The position numbers and the translations under genes are program-made. The notes under the pieces are model-generated. The model had not been told where the DNA came from and searched no databases. It saw nothing but the letters and a program-made list of their open reading frames with translations. DNA of 64,000 bases from Cohnella fermenti (GTDB lineage Bacteria; Bacillota; Bacilli; Paenibacillales; Paenibacillaceae), in assembly GCF_004801405.1 (NCBI RefSeq), contig NZ_SSOB01000017.1, forward strand, positions 96,856 through 160,855, written 5' to 3'. Positions 34,027-41,389 of the stretch are shown piece by piece (positions within the stretch are counted from its first letter, which is position 1; each line of letters begins with the position of its first letter).

Positions 34027-35193
34027 TTATCTCGACGCCGCTTCCTTGAGCAGCTCGTATTGCTCCGCGATGCGGAAGTGGAGCGGCTGGCTCTCGCGAA
34101 TGCCCATGTGATTGCGGATAACGTCGCGGACTCCGTTCTCGCTGATGCGCTGCTGAAGCTGCATTGCCTCCGGGTCCTTGTCGTAGTCGAACAAGAGTGC
34201 GGCGGAGAGGAGCTGCGTCAGGTGAGGAACGTCCATCCCGAGCCCTTCCGCCAGCACCGCCGGGCGAACAAGCCGGTCTCCGGCGGACGTCTTGCGCAGC
34301 GGGGAGCGGCCGACCCGCGTCACCTTGTCGACAAGGCTCGGATTCGAGAAGCGCTGCATCGACCGGCGGATGTATTGCCGGTGCTCCTCCGCGTTCCAGT
34401 TATGCTTGTGGACGAGCAGCCTTCCGGTCTCTTCGAGCACGCTCTCGACCTTCCGCCGCAGAGCCGAATCCTCGAGCGCCTCCCCGATCGTGCCATAGCC
34501 GGCCAAGTATCCGAAGTAGGCGGCCCCGCAATGGCCGACGTTCACGGTGTACAGCTTCCTCTCCGCGTAAGGCTCTAGCGACTCCACATAGCGTACGCCC
34601 GCAATATCCTCGGTTCCTCCGCGCAGCGGATCCTTCTCCAGCACCCATTCGCAGAACGGCTCCACCCGGACCCCGAGCGAGTCCGCTCCGCTCTGTGGAG
34701 GAACGATGCGATCGACGATCGCATTCGGGAAGCTCACCTGCCGGTCAGCCTGCTCCCGTTCCTCCTCCTTGAGATGCGAATACACCCACTTCTTCAGCTT
34801 CGAGCTGCCCTTGACCGCATTCTCGCAGGCGACCACCTGCAGTTGCCGGTCGGATACGCGGAGCCGCATCGCGATCCCTTCCGCGATCGATCTCGCAATA
34901 TGCGGAAGCGCCGACTCCCCGACGGCCGTCGTCACAAGATCCGCGTCCGCGATCCGCTGCCGGACCGCCTCGCCGTTCTTCAGGTGAACCGCCGTCACGT
35001 TCTCCACCATCTCCACCTTCTCGGATTCTCCCACGAGAGTGACCTTATAGCGCCGATCCTGCTTCAGCAGCGCCACCTGCTTCTCGTTCCGCGCGACGAA
35101 GCACACCTCGTACCCCGACCGCGACAGCATAAGGCCGATGAACCCTCTCCCGATGTTCCCCGCTCCGAAGTGCACCGCTTTTCTACCCGGCAT
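34027..35193 (-). CDS. mtlD: Mannitol-1-phosphate 5-dehydrogenase
   Basis: A 388-residue NAD-dependent enzyme interconverting fructose 6-phosphate and mannitol 1-phosphate. The N-terminal nucleotide-binding loop is HFGAGNIGRGFIG. Further conserved segments are ACENAVKGSS, FPNAIVDRIVPP and the active-site stretch KLYTVNVGHCGAAYFGYLAG. Length fits the family (about 380). I start at the ATG at 35193, preceded by AGAGGGG. It lies 71 bp after a HAD phosphatase gene on the same strand, downstream of a c-di-AMP riboswitch. There are no mtlA/mtlF PTS genes around, so it may run reductively to make mannitol 1-phosphate rather than in mannitol catabolism. Confidence 0.94.
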   Translation of the reverse strand: MPGRKAVHFGAGNIGRGFIGLMLSRSGYEVCFVARNEKQVALLKQDRRYKVTLVGESEKVEMVENVTAVHLKNGEAVRQRIADADLVTTAVGESALPHIARSIAEGIAMRLRVSDRQLQVVACENAVKGSSKLKKWVYSHLKEEEREQADRQVSFPNAIVDRIVPPQSGADSLGVRVEPFCEWVLEKDPLRGGTEDIAGVRYVESLEPYAERKLYTVNVGHCGAAYFGYLAGYGTIGEALEDSALRRKVESVLEETGRLLVHKHNWNAEEHRQYIRRSMQRFSNPSLVDKVTRVGRSPLRKTSAGDRLVRPAVLAEGLGMDVPHLTQLLSAALLFDYDKDPEAMQLQQRISENGVRDVIRNHMGIRESQPLHFRIAEQYELLKEAASR

Positions 35194-35264
35194 GGTCCTG
35201 CCCCTCTCCATTTGTTCTCTCGATATCAAGCTCCTTCAGTCGTCTATGTGTGGAAAATATCCGG

Positions 35265-35921
35265 TTATCCCGCAACAGCGATCAGGTGGTGGAAATCCAG
35301 CTCTTCCAGCGTGTTCACTCGATGAGGAACGTCCGGGAAGTCCAGCAAGCGCGTAATCTCGTTCGGGGCCAGCACGCACGCCATGCCCGCCGCCAGCGCG
35401 GCCTTCGCCCCGTTGGGGGAATCCTCGATCGCGATCGCCTCGCACGCCTCGACGCCGAGGCCGTCCAGCGCCTTCAGGTACAGCTCCGGATTCGGCTTCA
35501 CATGCCTCACATCGTCCGCCGTGCGGATGCATGTGAAGTATTCGGTCAAGCCAAGCTGCTCCAGATGGGCAACCACCCATTCGCGCGCCGAGCTGGAAGC
35601 GACGGCCAGCTTCAGCCCGGCTTCCTTCGCGGCCTTCAGGAACGCCTCGACGCCGGGCCGGACGGCTTCCCGCTTCATCAGCTCGGCGTGGCGCGCCCGC
35701 ACCGAATCGCGGAATTCGGCCAGATCCAATTCAATGCCGTGGTGGGTCTTCAAGTGCTCGTAGGGGTTGAACAAACCGAGGCTCGTTCCGATGCATTGGG
35801 AATACTGCTCGAGGGTAAGGGTCACGCCATGCTCCGCGTAAGCCTCGCGGAAGGCAACATACCATGCTGTCTCCGTGTCAATAATGGTGCCGTCAAAGTC
35901 AAATACAAGGGCTCTGATCAT
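35265..35921 (-). CDS. HAD-superfamily sugar-phosphatase-like hydrolase
   Basis: A 218-residue HAD hydrolase of the beta-phosphoglucomutase-like subfamily with an alpha-helical cap. Motif I DFDGTIIDTE supplies the nucleophile Asp and the acid/base Asp, motif II is VASSS, motif III contains the Lys of VKPNPELY, and motif IV is IEDSPNGAKAA. The ATG at 35921 follows GAAGGAGAG. It is the first gene after the c-di-AMP riboswitch and precedes mtlD. Given mtlD, a mannitol-1-phosphatase role is plausible; in Acinetobacter a HAD phosphatase is fused to MtlD for mannitol synthesis. That function is inference; related enzymes act on many sugar phosphates. Confidence 0.9.
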   Translation of the reverse strand: MIRALVFDFDGTIIDTETAWYVAFREAYAEHGVTLTLEQYSQCIGTSLGLFNPYEHLKTHHGIELDLAEFRDSVRARHAELMKREAVRPGVEAFLKAAKEAGLKLAVASSSAREWVVAHLEQLGLTEYFTCIRTADDVRHVKPNPELYLKALDGLGVEACEAIAIEDSPNGAKAALAAGMACVLAPNEITRLLDFPDVPHRVNTLEELDFHHLIAVAG

Positions 35922-36020
35922 TTCTCTAGCTCTCCTTCTCCGTTGGATTTTACAACCTCGCCTTGCGGCCGGGAATAGGGACGAACCGGTGATACGACGC
36001 AGCGCCGGAGATGCATGCAG

Positions 36021-36059
36021 GCATAAAAAATGACAAAAAGAGCCCTATGAAAGGGCCCT
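36021..36059 (-). terminator. Riboswitch-controlled terminator before the HAD/mtlD operon
   Basis: On the minus strand AGGGCCCT pairs with AGGGCTCT around UUCAU (36059-36039), then T-rich runs down to 36024. It sits between the aptamer and the HAD gene and is the expected OFF-state structure of the riboswitch. Confidence 0.85.
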
Positions 36060-36074
36060 GGCAAAACAAGTCTA

Positions 36075-36234
36075 AGTTAGGAATGCGCCTGACCCATCTC
36101 CTGCTGACGAGGTTAGCTGACGGACTCGGGTAGATGGTACCCTACGACCGGCTACCCGATGGATAGCTAGGCGATTCGCCCCGTAAAAACACTGGTTCCC
36201 CCGCTTCCCAACGCGACCGTTGGAAATTAAGCGT
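36075..36234 (-). promoter_or_regulatory. ydaO/yuaA-type c-di-AMP riboswitch aptamer
   Basis: On the minus strand the hallmark blocks of the ydaO leader appear in order: CGCTTAATT near the 5' end, GCGGGGGAACCA, GGGGCGAATC, GGGTAG...CTACCCGAGTCCG, and TCAGCTAACCTCGT near the 3' end. A promoter lies directly upstream and a terminator directly downstream, so orientation and completeness are clear. Known members bind c-di-AMP and shut off transcription of K+ uptake, osmolyte and cell-wall genes. Here the first downstream genes are a HAD phosphatase and mtlD. Confidence 0.93.
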
Positions 36235-36240
36235 AGATCA

Positions 36241-36269
36241 AGCATACCCTATGTTAGGCGATACGTCAA
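36241..36269 (-). promoter_or_regulatory. Promoter of the riboswitch/HAD/mtlD transcript
   Basis: TTGACG (36269-36264) and TATGCT (36246-36241) with a 17-bp spacer on the minus strand. The predicted start, about 36234, is the first base of the aptamer. Confidence 0.75.
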
Positions 36270-36338
36270 AGGTTTGAGCGCCCATTTTGTCAGAATATCT
36301 AACACAACTCGCGCATAAGAGACGCGCCGGGGCCTCCT

Positions 36339-36827
36339 CTAGAGAGGATCGAGCTGCACGGCCGCCTGCTTCCCGCTCACCTGGATGCCCGTCTTCCGCC
36401 GACCCGCCGAGGCGAGATCCTTGGCCAATCGCTCCAGCAGCTCCTTGGCCGCCGCGCCCTCCTTGGCTCCCGCCAGCCTCGCGACGAACTGCACGGGGTG
36501 GCCGGAGAGCAGCAGCTTCTCCGCCTGCCTCAGCTTCGTGTCGTAGTCGTGCTCCTCGATGTGCGGCGTCAGGCGCAGCTCCTTGACCTTCGCCGCTCCT
36601 CCGGCTTGTCTCTCGGCCCTGGCCGCTTCGTTCTTCCTCATCTTCGCCTCGCCTCGGCCAATTAACCGGCAGGGCGGAGGGCTGCTGAACAAAGACTCGC
36701 ACACCAGGTCCACCTTCAGCCTGCGCGCCAGCGCCAACGCTTCGTCCCGCGAGACGATCCCCAGGTCCTCTCCGTCCACTCCCGTGAGCCGGACTTCGGA
36801 CGCTTTGATTTGTTCATTCGTGATCAT
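36339..36827 (-). CDS. Translation initiation factor IF-3 paralogue
   Basis: A 162-residue protein with both IF-3 domains: the N-domain ([20 protein letters not shown], ending [10 protein letters not shown]) and the C-domain with [20 protein letters not shown]. The match to IF-3 is unmistakable but divergent, for example [12 protein letters not shown] where LVEVAP...PPVCR is usual. The canonical infC is followed by rpmI and rplT; here neither is present, and the gene instead follows a DUF445 gene by 25 bp. It is therefore probably a second, specialised IF-3-like factor. The ribosome binding site is only a weak G-rich stretch. Confidence 0.88.
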   Translation of the reverse strand: MITNEQIKASEVRLTGVDGEDLGIVSRDEALALARRLKVDLVCESLFSSPPPCRLIGRGEAKMRKNEAARAERQAGGAAKVKELRLTPHIEEHDYDTKLRQAEKLLLSGHPVQFVARLAGAKEGAAAKELLERLAKDLASAGRRKTGIQVSGKQAAVQLDPL

Positions 36828-36852
36828 CGTTCCCAGCCCCCTGCATCATGCT

Positions 36853-38100
36853 TCAGAAAATCAGATTGAGTCCTTCCAGAACCAGGCCGATCAGGAAGCC
36901 GCACACCGCCCCGTTCACCCGAATCCACTGCAGGTCCGAGCCTACCTTGTCCTCGATCATCTCGATCAGCATCTTGTTGTCGAGCTTGTCCAGATTCTCC
37001 CGCACAAGCGCGCCGATGCGGGAGTGATTCTCGTCGACGATGCCGGACACCCGCTCCTCCGTCCAGCTCCTCACGGCGTCCAGCTTCTCCGGCTCCTCGC
37101 GGAACCGCGTCAGGAAGCTGTCCACGGCCGGAGCGACGACCTCAAGCGCATATCGCTCCTCCTGAACGAATGCGATCGCTCTCGTCTTCAGCTCCTGCAG
37201 CCACTTCGTCAGATAGCCTTCGAGATCGAGCTCTTCCAACAGGTTCGTCTTCGCGGATTCCAGCCCGCCGATGACCTCCTCGTTGTTCGGCAGCTCCTCG
37301 ATCAGCTTGCGAATCTCGCCTTGCAGCAGCACCCGCAGCGGATGATCGCCGTACTGCCGCATCTCGCGCAGGCTGGACAGAATCGCATTCTGCAGCAGGG
37401 CGCCGAGCTTGTCCTCGCTCATGAAGCCCGCGAACGCGTTGACCGCGAAGCCCATCAGCCCTCCGGCCTTCACGCCGGAGAGAGCGCCGGCAGCCATCGC
37501 CCCGAGCTGATCGCGGGCGGCGTCCCGCACGAGGATGCCCTCCGCCTTCTGCAGAAGGAAATGCAGCGCCTTCTCGTCCAGCCCGCGAGCCAGCGCCTCG
37601 TCGCGAAGCAGCGCCAGCGCGGGCGCGGCGCTCAGCTCCGCCCCCTTGCGCTTCAGCTCTCGCGCCAGGAAGGGCGCCAGCCGCTCGACCGGCAGGCTGC
37701 GCGCGGCATACCCGCTCGCGGCGACGATCGCCCGCACCGCGTCGCCGCGGTAGCGCTCGGCGAGCGTCAGCAGCCGATCGCCAGCGAGGAAGGCGCCTAC
37801 CTTCGACTTGATGCTGTCTTTGGTCAGGAACTCGTTCTCGATCACATTCACGAGAGAACGGATAACCTTGTCCCGATTGCGCGGCAAGAGCGCCGTGTGC
37901 GGGATCTTCAGGCCGAGCGGATGACGGAACAGCGCCGTCACCGCGAACCAGTCGGCGAGGCCGCCGACCAGCCCCGCCTCGAAGCCTCCGTGAAGCAGCG
38001 CGCCCGCCCCGTACCCGAGCAGCGGGAACGTGGCGAGGAAGCCGGCTCCCATAACGCCGAGGGAGATCGCGGCCGAATGTCTGGCTTTATTGCGTGGCAT
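36853..38100 (-). CDS. DUF445 family membrane protein
   Basis: A 415-residue protein of the DUF445 family (YheB type). A hydrophobic N-terminus with HGGFEAGLVGGLADWFAVTA and LFRHPLGLKIPHTALLPRNR is the family hallmark, and a C-terminal hydrophobic segment (VNGAVCGFLIGLVLEGLNLI) closes it. The long middle is helical, rich in Leu, Glu and Arg. The ATG at 38100 follows GGAAGGAAA; a TTG at 38118 is less likely. Function is unknown; members are membrane-associated. It leads a two-gene unit with the IF-3 paralogue. Confidence 0.9.
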   Translation of the reverse strand: MPRNKARHSAAISLGVMGAGFLATFPLLGYGAGALLHGGFEAGLVGGLADWFAVTALFRHPLGLKIPHTALLPRNRDKVIRSLVNVIENEFLTKDSIKSKVGAFLAGDRLLTLAERYRGDAVRAIVAASGYAARSLPVERLAPFLARELKRKGAELSAAPALALLRDEALARGLDEKALHFLLQKAEGILVRDAARDQLGAMAAGALSGVKAGGLMGFAVNAFAGFMSEDKLGALLQNAILSSLREMRQYGDHPLRVLLQGEIRKLIEELPNNEEVIGGLESAKTNLLEELDLEGYLTKWLQELKTRAIAFVQEERYALEVVAPAVDSFLTRFREEPEKLDAVRSWTEERVSGIVDENHSRIGALVRENLDKLDNKMLIEMIEDKVGSDLQWIRVNGAVCGFLIGLVLEGLNLIF

Positions 38101-38294
38101 AGGTTCGTTTCCTTCCAATTTTCGATTCTTTATGACGCTATTCCCCTTATTTTACCTCTAAGAGCGGCATGGAACAAACTCCTGCTCCCCTCGCCTCTCC
38201 CCCGAATATATCCGAAGACCTCCGCTTCCCTGACGGACGCCGCCCTTTTTGGTTACATATTCTTATTTTACCCACTCTTATAGTCCCGGCGCCA

Positions 38295-38323
38295 TTGAAT
38301 TGCCGGCCGGCACCATTTATAAT
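38295..38323 (+). promoter_or_regulatory. SigA-type promoter of the copper amine oxidase-like gene
   Basis: TTGAAT (38295-38300), a 17-bp spacer and TATAAT (38318-38323), 35 bp before the start codon. Confidence 0.75.
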
Positions 38324-38358
38324 CTCTCAAGATTACATATACTTACTGGAAGGGATGT

Positions 38359-39039
38359 TTGATCGACATGAAGAAGGCCATGACGGCGACGCTCCTTGGC
38401 GTTGCCCTGTTCGCCGGTATGGGGGCCGGAGTCTATGCCGGCTCCAACTTGCAGGAGATCAAGGCGTATCTGAACTCCGGCTTGAAGTTCAAAGTGGATG
38501 GCACCCCGGTTCAATTGCAGAATGCGAGCGGCGCAGCCGTCGTTCCGATCACCTATAACAACACCGTCTACCTGCCGGTTCGGGCCGTCTCGGACGCCCT
38601 TGACATTGCTGTCGACTATGACGCGGCAACCGGCACGATCCAGCTTGGCGAGAAGTCGGAGGGCGTCTCGATCTCCTCCGGGTTCGATTCGATGTACCAT
38701 ACGAAGGACCCCGACAAGACGATCTATAACGGCAAGGATTACAAGGAAGTCTACTTCGACAACGCGGACGGCAATCGTTCAAGCTCGTTTATGCTCTACC
38801 CGAAGGGCCGCTACCAGAAGCTGTATCTGCAGGTGGCCGCCATCGGCAAGGATGTCGAGGGTCTGTTCGTCAAGGACAGCGATTCCGATATCGAACTCAA
38901 GGCAACGACGCTTGACGTTGCCGACGGTCTGGCTACTGTCGAGGTGGATATCGGCGGCGTCGATTCGCTCTATGTTTACGCGGACGTGGAAGACGGAGGA
39001 TCGATGTTCGTTCCGCTGACAACCTCTTATTACAAATAA
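38359..39039 (+). CDS. Secreted protein with copper amine oxidase N-terminal-like domain
   Basis: A 226-residue exported protein. A signal peptide (KKAMTATLLGVALFAGMGAG) is followed by a stalk-type domain seen at the N-terminus of some copper amine oxidases and common in Paenibacillaceae surface proteins (VPITYNNTVYLPVRAVSDAL). The C-terminal half is beta-rich, with repeated Asp-containing turns, resembling a carbohydrate-binding NPCBM-like fold (LYPKGRYQKLYLQVAAIG). No enzymatic motif is visible. A TTG at 38359 fits the AGGGATG site best; the in-frame ATG at 38368 is the alternative. Confidence 0.8.
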   Translation: MIDMKKAMTATLLGVALFAGMGAGVYAGSNLQEIKAYLNSGLKFKVDGTPVQLQNASGAAVVPITYNNTVYLPVRAVSDALDIAVDYDAATGTIQLGEKSEGVSISSGFDSMYHTKDPDKTIYNGKDYKEVYFDNADGNRSSSFMLYPKGRYQKLYLQVAAIGKDVEGLFVKDSDSDIELKATTLDVADGLATVEVDIGGVDSLYVYADVEDGGSMFVPLTTSYYK

Positions 39040-39079
39040 TCGAGATCCAACCACGCAGATCATCGTCGTGTCCCGCCGC

Positions 39080-39108
39080 TTGATCAATGCCGCCAGAATG
39101 AATACAAT
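39080..39108 (+). promoter_or_regulatory. SigA-type promoter of the 71-residue ORF
   Basis: TTGATC (39080-39085), a 17-bp spacer and TACAAT (39103-39108). Confidence 0.65.
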
Positions 39109-39141
39109 GAACGCCTGGCGGAAAATAAAAGGAGGAGCTGC

Positions 39142-39357
39142 ATGGCGATACAGCGTCGATTGACGACGGATTCGGACTTCGAGGAAGCGATGGCGAAGCA
39201 GCATGGCATCCGGGTTTTCCGGGACGACCAGATCGTCGACTCCGGCGGCATCATTATTCGATTCGACGAGAACACGATCATCCTGCAGGCAGGAGTCGGA
39301 GATTTATCCTACCATCCGCGAAGCCAATGCGAGTTCTTCGAGCTTAGGCGAAGATAA
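39142..39357 (+). CDS. Small protein of unknown function
   Basis: A 71-residue soluble protein with AGGAGGAG upstream of its ATG and a good promoter. The sequence shows an N-terminal helix (DSDFEEAMAKQHGIRVF), then alternating hydrophobic residues suggesting a small beta-sheet (GGIIIRFDENTIILQAGVGD), and a basic end (FFELRRR). I recognise no family. It is monocistronic, ended by a strong hairpin shared with deoC. Confidence 0.75.
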   Translation: MAIQRRLTTDSDFEEAMAKQHGIRVFRDDQIVDSGGIIIRFDENTIILQAGVGDLSYHPRSQCEFFELRRR

Positions 39358-39369
39358 GATTGCGCACGC

Positions 39370-39414
39370 GAAGAAGCCTCCGGCGCAGCTTGGGCTGCCG
39401 CCGGAGGCTTCTTC
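39370..39414. terminator. Bidirectional terminator (small ORF / deoC)
   Basis: Perfect 15-bp arms GAAGAAGCCTCCGGC (39370-39384) and GCCGGAGGCTTCTTC (39400-39414) between convergent genes. Confidence 0.88.
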
Positions 39415-39429
39415 ATATTCGCGTTCGGA

Positions 39430-40110
39430 TCAGTACCCGGAGCCCTGGCCGCCGGAGACGATCACCGCGCCGGAGCTCGTGCCGAGCCGAGTCGCGCCCG
39501 CCGCGATGACCGCCCGCGCCGCCTCCGCATCCCGCACGCCTCCGGACGCTTTGACGCCCAGCTTCGGCCCGACCGTTCTGCGCATCAGCGCGATATCCTC
39601 TACGGTCGCTCCGCCCGGCCCGAAGCCCGTCGACGTCTTCACGAAGTCCGCCCCGGCCTCCTTGCTGAGCTCGCACGCCTTGATCTTCTCCTCGTCCGTG
39701 AGCAGGCCCGTCTCCAGAATGACCTTCACGATCGCCTTGCCCCGGCTTGCCGCGACGACAGCCGCGATGTCTTCCCGAACAAGGTCGAGCAGACCGGACT
39801 TCAGCGCTCCCACGTTCAGCACCATATCGACGTCGGAAGCCCCGTTCGCGATCGCATCGGCCGCCTCCGCCGCCTTCGACTTCGTCGTCGACGCGCCGAG
39901 CGGGAAGCCGACGACCGTCGTCACTCCTACTCCCGAGCCTGCCAGCAGCTCGGCCGCCGTCTTCACCCAGAACGGATTGACGCACACTGTGGCGAAGCCG
40001 TATCGCTTCGCTTCCTCGCACAACCGGACAATCCCCTCGCGGGTGCTCTCCGGCTTCAGCAGCGTATGATCGATATAAGAGGCCAACTCTCCATTTGTGG
40101 TATTTTCCAA
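39430..40110 (-). CDS. deoC: Deoxyribose-phosphate aldolase
   Basis: A 226-residue class I aldolase cleaving 2-deoxyribose 5-phosphate to glyceraldehyde 3-phosphate and acetaldehyde in deoxynucleoside breakdown. The TIM-barrel motifs are clear: [13 protein letters not shown] at the start, [26 protein letters not shown], the Schiff-base region [12 protein letters not shown] and the second lysine in [15 protein letters not shown]. It follows a SorC/DeoR-type regulator by 18 bp, as in Bacillus deoR-dra. No nucleoside phosphorylase or transporter gene is next to it. Confidence 0.96.
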   Translation of the reverse strand: MENTTNGELASYIDHTLLKPESTREGIVRLCEEAKRYGFATVCVNPFWVKTAAELLAGSGVGVTTVVGFPLGASTTKSKAAEAADAIANGASDVDMVLNVGALKSGLLDLVREDIAAVVAASRGKAIVKVILETGLLTDEEKIKACELSKEAGADFVKTSTGFGPGGATVEDIALMRRTVGPKLGVKASGGVRDAEAARAVIAAGATRLGTSSGAVIVSGGQGSGY

Positions 40111-40128
40111 CGTTACCCCTCCCGTCTT

Positions 40129-41079
40129 CTATCGCTCCAGCAAGTACTTCGCCGTGCATTGGTCCGTAACCAGGACGTTCGTATATCTTCCCTTCAGAGC
40201 TCCGTAGATCCCCGCGACCTTCTTCGCGCCCCCGGCCACGAGAATGGCCTGCTCCTTCTGCCCGAGCTCCTCCAGGCTGATGCCGATCGTTCTCTCGTTA
40301 AGCTCCTCGCAGAGAAGCTGGCCGTCGAGATCGAAGTAGCGGGAACAGATGTCGCCGGCGCTTCGCTCGCGGATCAGCGCAAGCTCCGAGTCCGAGAAGT
40401 AGTTCGCCTTGATCAGAAGCGAATCCTCGGTCGGAACGCCGACCGTGAACACGGCGATGTTCGCCCGCTTCCCGAGCTCCAGCGTCTTGCGAATATGCCG
40501 ATCCGACTCGACCGTCTGCCGCACCACATAATGATCGACGATGGCCGGCAGGGGGATAAAATGCGGATTCGTATGGAAGGCTCTGCCGAACAACTGGACG
40601 ATCTCGTGCGCGTACGTGTTCGCCTCGGAGTGGCTGACCCCGCCGTTCAACTGCACGACCTTGACATTGTTCGCGAACTTGCCTTGAAGATTGACCGCCA
40701 CCTCGTACAGAGTCGTTCCCCATGTCGTGGCGATCACGTCGTTGTCCTTGACCGTCTCGTTCAAATATTCGGCGGCGGCGATGCCCAGGTACTTCTTGAC
40801 GATGGCGTCCTCGTATTGCGGCACCGAGCAGATCACCGCGCGCTTAAGCTTGAATTTGCGTTCCAGTTGCGCCGCCAGCGCCCCGTTGCTCTCGAAGGGG
40901 TCCATGATCTTGATCTGGACATACCCTTCTTCCTTCGCCTGCTGCAGGAAGCGGGACACTGTCGGGCGAGAGATGCCGAACTTGTTCGCAATCTCCTGCT
41001 GGCTGTAGTCCAATTGATAATACATCTTCGCAATATCGATCATCCGGATCAGCTTGTCGTCCGAACGTTCATCTGGCAT
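40129..41079 (-). CDS. deoR: SorC-family sugar-binding regulator (Bacillus DeoR-like)
   Basis: A 316-residue regulator with an N-terminal helix-turn-helix (LDYSQQEIANKFGISRPTVS, then RFLQQAKEEGYVQI) and a C-terminal sugar-phosphate-binding domain (IATTWGTTLYEVAVNL, VVQLNGGVSH, ILVAGGAKKVAGIYGALKGR). The family and adjacency to deoC match Bacillus DeoR, which is released by deoxyribose 5-phosphate. Upstream, two direct AT-rich elements (41130-41147 and 41173-41188, sharing TTTAA.GTATAAA.GC) might be its operators; they could also include promoter elements. Confidence 0.9.
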   Translation of the reverse strand: MPDERSDDKLIRMIDIAKMYYQLDYSQQEIANKFGISRPTVSRFLQQAKEEGYVQIKIMDPFESNGALAAQLERKFKLKRAVICSVPQYEDAIVKKYLGIAAAEYLNETVKDNDVIATTWGTTLYEVAVNLQGKFANNVKVVQLNGGVSHSEANTYAHEIVQLFGRAFHTNPHFIPLPAIVDHYVVRQTVESDRHIRKTLELGKRANIAVFTVGVPTEDSLLIKANYFSDSELALIRERSAGDICSRYFDLDGQLLCEELNERTIGISLEELGQKEQAILVAGGAKKVAGIYGALKGRYTNVLVTDQCTAKYLLER

Positions 41080-41239
41080 GGTTGCAGCACTTCCCTTTTG
41101 AACAGTAACTTCCCCTGCTGAGCTTCTTTATTTTAACGTATAAAAGCATCAACGCCAAGACGCGTCAGGGCGATTTAAGTATAAATGCTGTTCCATTGTA
41201 AAAATATTTTTTGCCTTTCCTATTTTGTATAAAATAGGG

Positions 41240-41352
41240 TTGACCTCGCTCGAGTCAGCGTGTATGATTGGGGAACAATAGTTCGTATCGCCTTACAAGG
41301 AAGCACCTGTGAGGGCAGCCGTTAGCGGCTCGCCTTTCAGGTGCTTTTTTTT
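41240..41352 (+). ncRNA. Promoter plus self-terminated short transcript (sRNA or attenuator leader)
   Basis: A promoter (TTGACC 41240-41245, 17-bp spacer, TATGAT 41263-41268) is followed after only about 25 nt by a strong terminator: AAGCACCTG (41301-41309) pairs with CAGGTGCTT (41338-41346), an inner AGCCG/CGGCT stem has a TTAG loop, and eight T end it at 41352. The predicted RNA is about 78 nt. A secreted coiled-coil protein gene starts 38 bp later, so this could be its attenuator. It matches no riboswitch I know. Confidence 0.6.
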
Positions 41353-41389
41353 GTCGGCGAATTCTATGCAGGGGAAGGGGAATGTTGCA

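Noticed and set aside
34027..35193. MtlD as part of a mannitol PTS catabolic operon
   Set aside because: No mtlA, mtlF or mtlR gene lies nearby; the partner is a HAD phosphatase and the control is a c-di-AMP riboswitch.
41301..41352. Hairpin at 41301 as part of a T-box or known riboswitch
   Set aside because: The leader before it is only about 25 nt, and no specifier loop, T-box sequence or known aptamer core is present.
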